Shown here one piece after another: positions 61,148-64,000 of a DNA stretch of 64,000 nt. A model generated the notes under the pieces. The model did no database searches. It saw nothing but the letters and a program-made list of their open reading frames with translations, and had not been told where the DNA came from. Each line of letters opens with the position of its first letter. The stretch's first letter is position 1. This DNA comes from Desmonostoc muscorum LEGE 12446 (lineage in GTDB: Bacteria; Cyanobacteriota; Cyanobacteriia; Cyanobacteriales; Nostocaceae): the NCBI RefSeq assembly GCF_015207005.2, contig NZ_JADEXS020000001.1, positions 3,286,001 through 3,350,000 on the forward strand. The letters are read 5' to 3'. The translations under genes and the position numbers were made by a program.

Positions 61148-62455
61148 ATGACTATTTTCCAAGTTGGTTCTCCCCTGATAACGATCGCAGCACAAACTCG
61201 CCAAGCTGCAAGTAAGCTGGCCATTCTCTCGACTGAGGCCAAAAATCAAGCGATCGCTGCGATCGCCGTTGCTTTAGAATCAGCTAAAGATGAAATTCTC
61301 GAAGCGAATATTGCTGATTGTGAAGCCGCTACTGCCCAAGGAATTGCTAAACCGCTTTATAAGCGCTTGCAGTTAGATGAACATAAATTAAGAGATGCGA
61401 TCGCTGGGGTACGAGATGTTGGTAAACTAGCCGATCCTGTCGGTAAAGTGCAGATTCACCGCGAACTTGATACTGGTTTAATTCTCAAGCGAATTACTTG
61501 TCCTTTGGGTGTTTTAGGAATTATTTTTGAAGCCCGTCCAGAAGCGGCGATTCAAATTGTTTCTTTGGCTATTAAATCTGGAAACGGCGTTATCCTTAAA
61601 GGTGGCAAAGAAGCTGTACGTTCTTGTGAAGCGATAGTCAAGGCAATTAAACAAGGATTATCTCATACTGCTGTTAACCCTGATGCAGTACAGTTGCTCA
61701 CAACTAGAGAGGAAACTCTAGAACTTTTAAAGTTAGATAAATATGTAGATTTAATTATTCCTAGAGGTTCTAATTCTTTTGTCAGATTTGTCCAGGAAAA
61801 TACACGCATTCCCGTATTAGGTCATGCCGATGGAATTTGTCATTTATATATAGATAAAGCCGCTGATATTTCTGTTGCAGTGCCAATTACAGTAGATGCC
61901 AAAGCCCAATATCCTGCTGTTTGTAATGCCATTGAAACTTTGCTGGTTCACTCGTCAATTGCTCAGGAATTTTTACCAAAAGTTGCTGAGGCTTTAGCAG
62001 AACGCCATGTAGAATTAAGAGGCGATGAAAGTACTTTAGAAATTTTACCGGATATCAAAGCTGCAACAAAAATTGACTGGGAAACAGAATACAGCGATTT
62101 TATTTTGTCTATTAAGATTGTAGACTCTATTGAAGATGCGATCGCTCATATTAACGAATATGGTTCTCGTCATACCGATGCCATTATCTCTGAAGATTCT
62201 GCGGCTGTGGAAACTTTCTTTGGTCTGGTAAATTCAGCCAATATATTCCACAATTGTTCCACCAGATTTGCTGATGGTTTCCGCTATGGTTTCGGTGCAG
62301 AAGTCGGAATTAGTACTCAACAAATGCCTCCCCGTGGCCCTGTTGGCTTAGAAGGATTGGTGACATACAAATATCAAATGACTGGCGATGGTCATATTGT
62401 CGCTACCTACACCGGGGCAAATGCAAAACCCTTTACTCATCGTGATTTAGTATAG
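61148..62455 (+). CDS. proA: Gamma-glutamyl phosphate reductase (glutamate-5-semialdehyde dehydrogenase)
   Basis: A 435-residue enzyme of proline synthesis that reduces gamma-glutamyl phosphate with NADPH. It has [74 protein letters not shown], the catalytic-Cys region [17 protein letters not shown] and, near the C-terminus, [12 protein letters not shown] and [22 protein letters not shown] (here [22 protein letters not shown]). Full length with all conserved blocks. proB is not next to it, as is usual in cyanobacteria. ATG start. Confidence 0.96.
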   Translation: MTIFQVGSPLITIAAQTRQAASKLAILSTEAKNQAIAAIAVALESAKDEILEANIADCEAATAQGIAKPLYKRLQLDEHKLRDAIAGVRDVGKLADPVGKVQIHRELDTGLILKRITCPLGVLGIIFEARPEAAIQIVSLAIKSGNGVILKGGKEAVRSCEAIVKAIKQGLSHTAVNPDAVQLLTTREETLELLKLDKYVDLIIPRGSNSFVRFVQENTRIPVLGHADGICHLYIDKAADISVAVPITVDAKAQYPAVCNAIETLLVHSSIAQEFLPKVAEALAERHVELRGDESTLEILPDIKAATKIDWETEYSDFILSIKIVDSIEDAIAHINEYGSRHTDAIISEDSAAVETFFGLVNSANIFHNCSTRFADGFRYGFGAEVGISTQQMPPRGPVGLEGLVTYKYQMTGDGHIVATYTGANAKPFTHRDLV

Positions 62456-63142
62456 ATTTGAACAATATTTAACTTAACTAATTGGGAAGCATTGGAATCT
62501 TTCAACGCTGAACAATTTGCCTGCAATTATTTTTGATGCATTTTTTTTGCATTGCCAAGATAAATTGATATAAATCTTTGTACTGTACAAACAAATGGCT
62601 ACTACGTGAAATAAATAGTAAATTTTTTTTAAGTTAACTTCCTAAAATGTAATTAATCGTGGTCGTATTTTTACAGGTAAGATATTAAGTTGCCATTTCA
62701 ACAGCATAATATTTGCCTTGTGGTAGTGTTCCTACAGCCTGAGAAGCCAGTTGTAGCCTAAACTGCAACTTCAGTATTAGAGGATGTTTGAAAAATCATG
62801 ATTGATGTATCAAATATTTTTTCCCCACCCTAACCCTCCCCTTATAAAGGCTATCGTGTATACACAAGTCTGAAGTAGTTGATGAATCGAGATTTTACCC
62901 CACCCTAACCCTCCCCTTGTCAAGGGGAGGGAACTTGATTTTCCGGTTTCCCCCCTTGATAAGGGGGGATTAAGGGGGGTAAAAGGTAAAAATTCAGCAC
63001 CCAAGAGTCAAAAGTCAGAATTTATCAGGAGTCTAGTATGATTAGTATGTTCATTCATCAAATGTTCTCCTGAATCGGAAAATTCTGACACTAAAAATCT
63101 TTTGTATAAGTGATATTGTGAGCATTTAATTAATCACGAGTG
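62456..63142. other. Intergenic region with repeat blocks
   Basis: Contains a TTA-flanked MITE end at 62780 (GAGGATGTTTGAAAA), two CCCCACCCTAACCCTCCCCT copies (about 62823 and 62899) and a CCTTGTCAAGGGGAGG hairpin with further GGGGGGATTAAGGGGGG sequence to about 62985. No gene apart from random short frames. Confidence 0.6.
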
Positions 63143-64000
63143 ATGACTACCAAGCAGATTTTATATCCCAACACTAAGTTATGGATGGCAGCGATTAAAC
63201 CGCCGATGTACAGCGTTGCCATCATACCCATTTGGGTAGGAACAACAGTAGCATTTGCCGAAACTAAAATATTCAATGGGGCAATATTTTCTACTTTTGT
63301 AGCTGCGGCAATTTTAATTCTAGCCTGGGAAAATATCACTAATGATGTTTTTGATTCCGAAACAGGTATCGATCAAAACAAGCACCATTCTCTGGTGAAT
63401 TTAACCGGGAATAAGCGATTAATATTTTGGTTAGGAAATTTGTGTTTAGGTTTAGGGTTGCTGGGCATAATAGCGATCGCTTTTTGGCAACAAGACCTAA
63501 CCGTTATCGGTATAATTCTGCTGTGCTGCGGTTTGGGCTATATGTACCAAGGGCCCCCCTTCCGCTTAGGATATCAGGGTTTAGGCGAAATTCTTTGCTT
63601 TTTTGCTTTTGGCCCCTTAGCCGTGGAGGCAGCATATTACAGCCAAACTCAAACTTGGTCAATGACGAGTTTAGCAGCTTCCGCGATCGTCGGCATTGCC
63701 ACGACTTTGATTTTATTTTGCTCACACTTTCACCAAGTTAAGGATGACATAGCCGCAGGCAAGCGATCGCCCATCGTTCGTCTCGGAACCGAAAAAGCTG
63801 CCCAACTCCTAGTTTGGTTCACAGGCAGCATTTATCCTCTCACCTTGCTGTTTGTGCTGTCAGGAATTTTTCCAGCTTGGACACTGCTAAGTTGGTTGAG
63901 TTTACCCTTTGCCGTCAAATTATGCCGCCACGTCCAAGAAAATCATCATCTACCAGACAAAGTTAGTAACTGCAAATTCATCGCCGTCGCCGTGCATTTT
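63143..64000 (+). CDS. menA: MenA-type prenyltransferase (1,4-dihydroxy-2-naphthoate phytyltransferase), partial
   Basis: The first 286 codons of a UbiA-superfamily membrane enzyme; the gene runs off the right edge. It has LWMAAIKPPMYSVAIIPIWVGT, the first prenyl-diphosphate/Mg motif ENITNDVFDSETGID (NDxxDxxxxxD) and the second motif HFHQVKDDIAAGKRSPIVRLG, with about seven membrane helices. In cyanobacteria this enzyme attaches the phytyl chain in phylloquinone synthesis for photosystem I. The ATG at 63143 gives the usual short hydrophilic start (MTTKQILYPNTKLW). No frameshift in the visible part. Confidence 0.88.
   Translation, partial: MTTKQILYPNTKLWMAAIKPPMYSVAIIPIWVGTTVAFAETKIFNGAIFSTFVAAAILILAWENITNDVFDSETGIDQNKHHSLVNLTGNKRLIFWLGNLCLGLGLLGIIAIAFWQQDLTVIGIILLCCGLGYMYQGPPFRLGYQGLGEILCFFAFGPLAVEAAYYSQTQTWSMTSLAASAIVGIATTLILFCSHFHQVKDDIAAGKRSPIVRLGTEKAAQLLVWFTGSIYPLTLLFVLSGIFPAWTLLSWLSLPFAVKLCRHVQENHHLPDKVSNCKFIAVAVHF

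Noticed and set aside
1..64000. tRNA or rRNA genes
   Set aside because: No T-loop-like GGTTCRANYCC stretch with matching arms and no rRNA core sequence was noticed; a covariance search would be decisive.

Overview
This window is chromosomal DNA of a filamentous, Nostoc/Anabaena-type (Nostocales) cyanobacterium. The evidence is many HIP1 octamers (GCGATCGC), tandem heptanucleotide repeats between genes, a long-chain flavodoxin very like Anabaena flavodoxin, an IsiA/CP43'-type chlorophyll-protein fragment, a GUN4 domain, an OprB-type SLH porin and a MenA-type phytyltransferase. I see no rRNA, tRNA, CRISPR array or prophage. Most genes are housekeeping or accessory chromosomal genes. The gaps between them are filled with small repeats and non-autonomous mobile elements.

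Layout. 1-3.1 kb: a DUF433/DUF5615 toxin-antitoxin module cut by the window edge, a LapA-type membrane protein, a phosphohexomutase and a PD-(D/E)XK nuclease. 3.2-6.7 kb: a small MITE, then a GT2-GtrA plus GT39 pair. 7.4-13.6 kb: a propeller/transglutaminase protein, a Ca2+-type P-ATPase and recF. 13.6-15.1 kb: nested mobile DNA (an IS5-type element, a TA-flanked MITE, an IS1 remnant and a 176-bp MITE). 15.4-25.8 kb: acyltransferase, MgtC, a PEP-synthase-like protein, an EAL-GAF-GGDEF protein, a baeRF protein and a DUF1361 protein. 26.2-33.3 kb: a repeat-bearing secreted protein, an SLH porin, a lipoprotein and a cbiM-cbiQ-cbiO nickel/cobalt importer. 34.4-36.2 kb: a complete 1.76-kb insertion sequence. 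36.3-43.6 kb: a second GT2-GtrA plus GT39 pair, a Uma2 protein, a sugar-nucleotidyltransferase/mutase fusion and a small secreted protein. 44.3-46.8 kb: a remodelled iron-stress (isi) locus. 46.9-52.1 kb: two large ATPases, one with a lipase-like N-terminus and one with a C-terminal GUN4 domain. 52.1-53.9 kb: a 13-unit tandem array, a MITE and a second, broken DUF433/DUF5615 module. 53.9-64 kb: a sugar ABC ATPase, an FAD monooxygenase, an aldehyde dehydrogenase, a subtilase with six FG-GAP-like repeats, proA and the start of menA.

How the genes fit together. Both GT2-GtrA/GT39 pairs look like polyprenyl-phosphate-sugar synthesis plus transfer units; with the mannose-1-phosphate guanylyltransferase-like fusion, the acyltransferase and the phosphohexomutase they suggest cell-surface glycan work. 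Flavodoxin, the IsiA fragment and the iron-type porin suggest iron-limitation biology. The lipase-ATPase and the AAA-GUN4 protein have the build of STAND-like sensor/effector proteins and are the best candidates here for an undescribed system, although no function is proven by sequence alone.

A recurring theme is repeat invasion. Repeats sit in frame inside recF, the PEP-synthase-like gene and the ABC ATPase gene, appear to have rebuilt the C-terminus of the AAA-GUN4 protein, and supply the stop codon of the isiA fragment. At least three MITE-like families are present, one of them in four copies.
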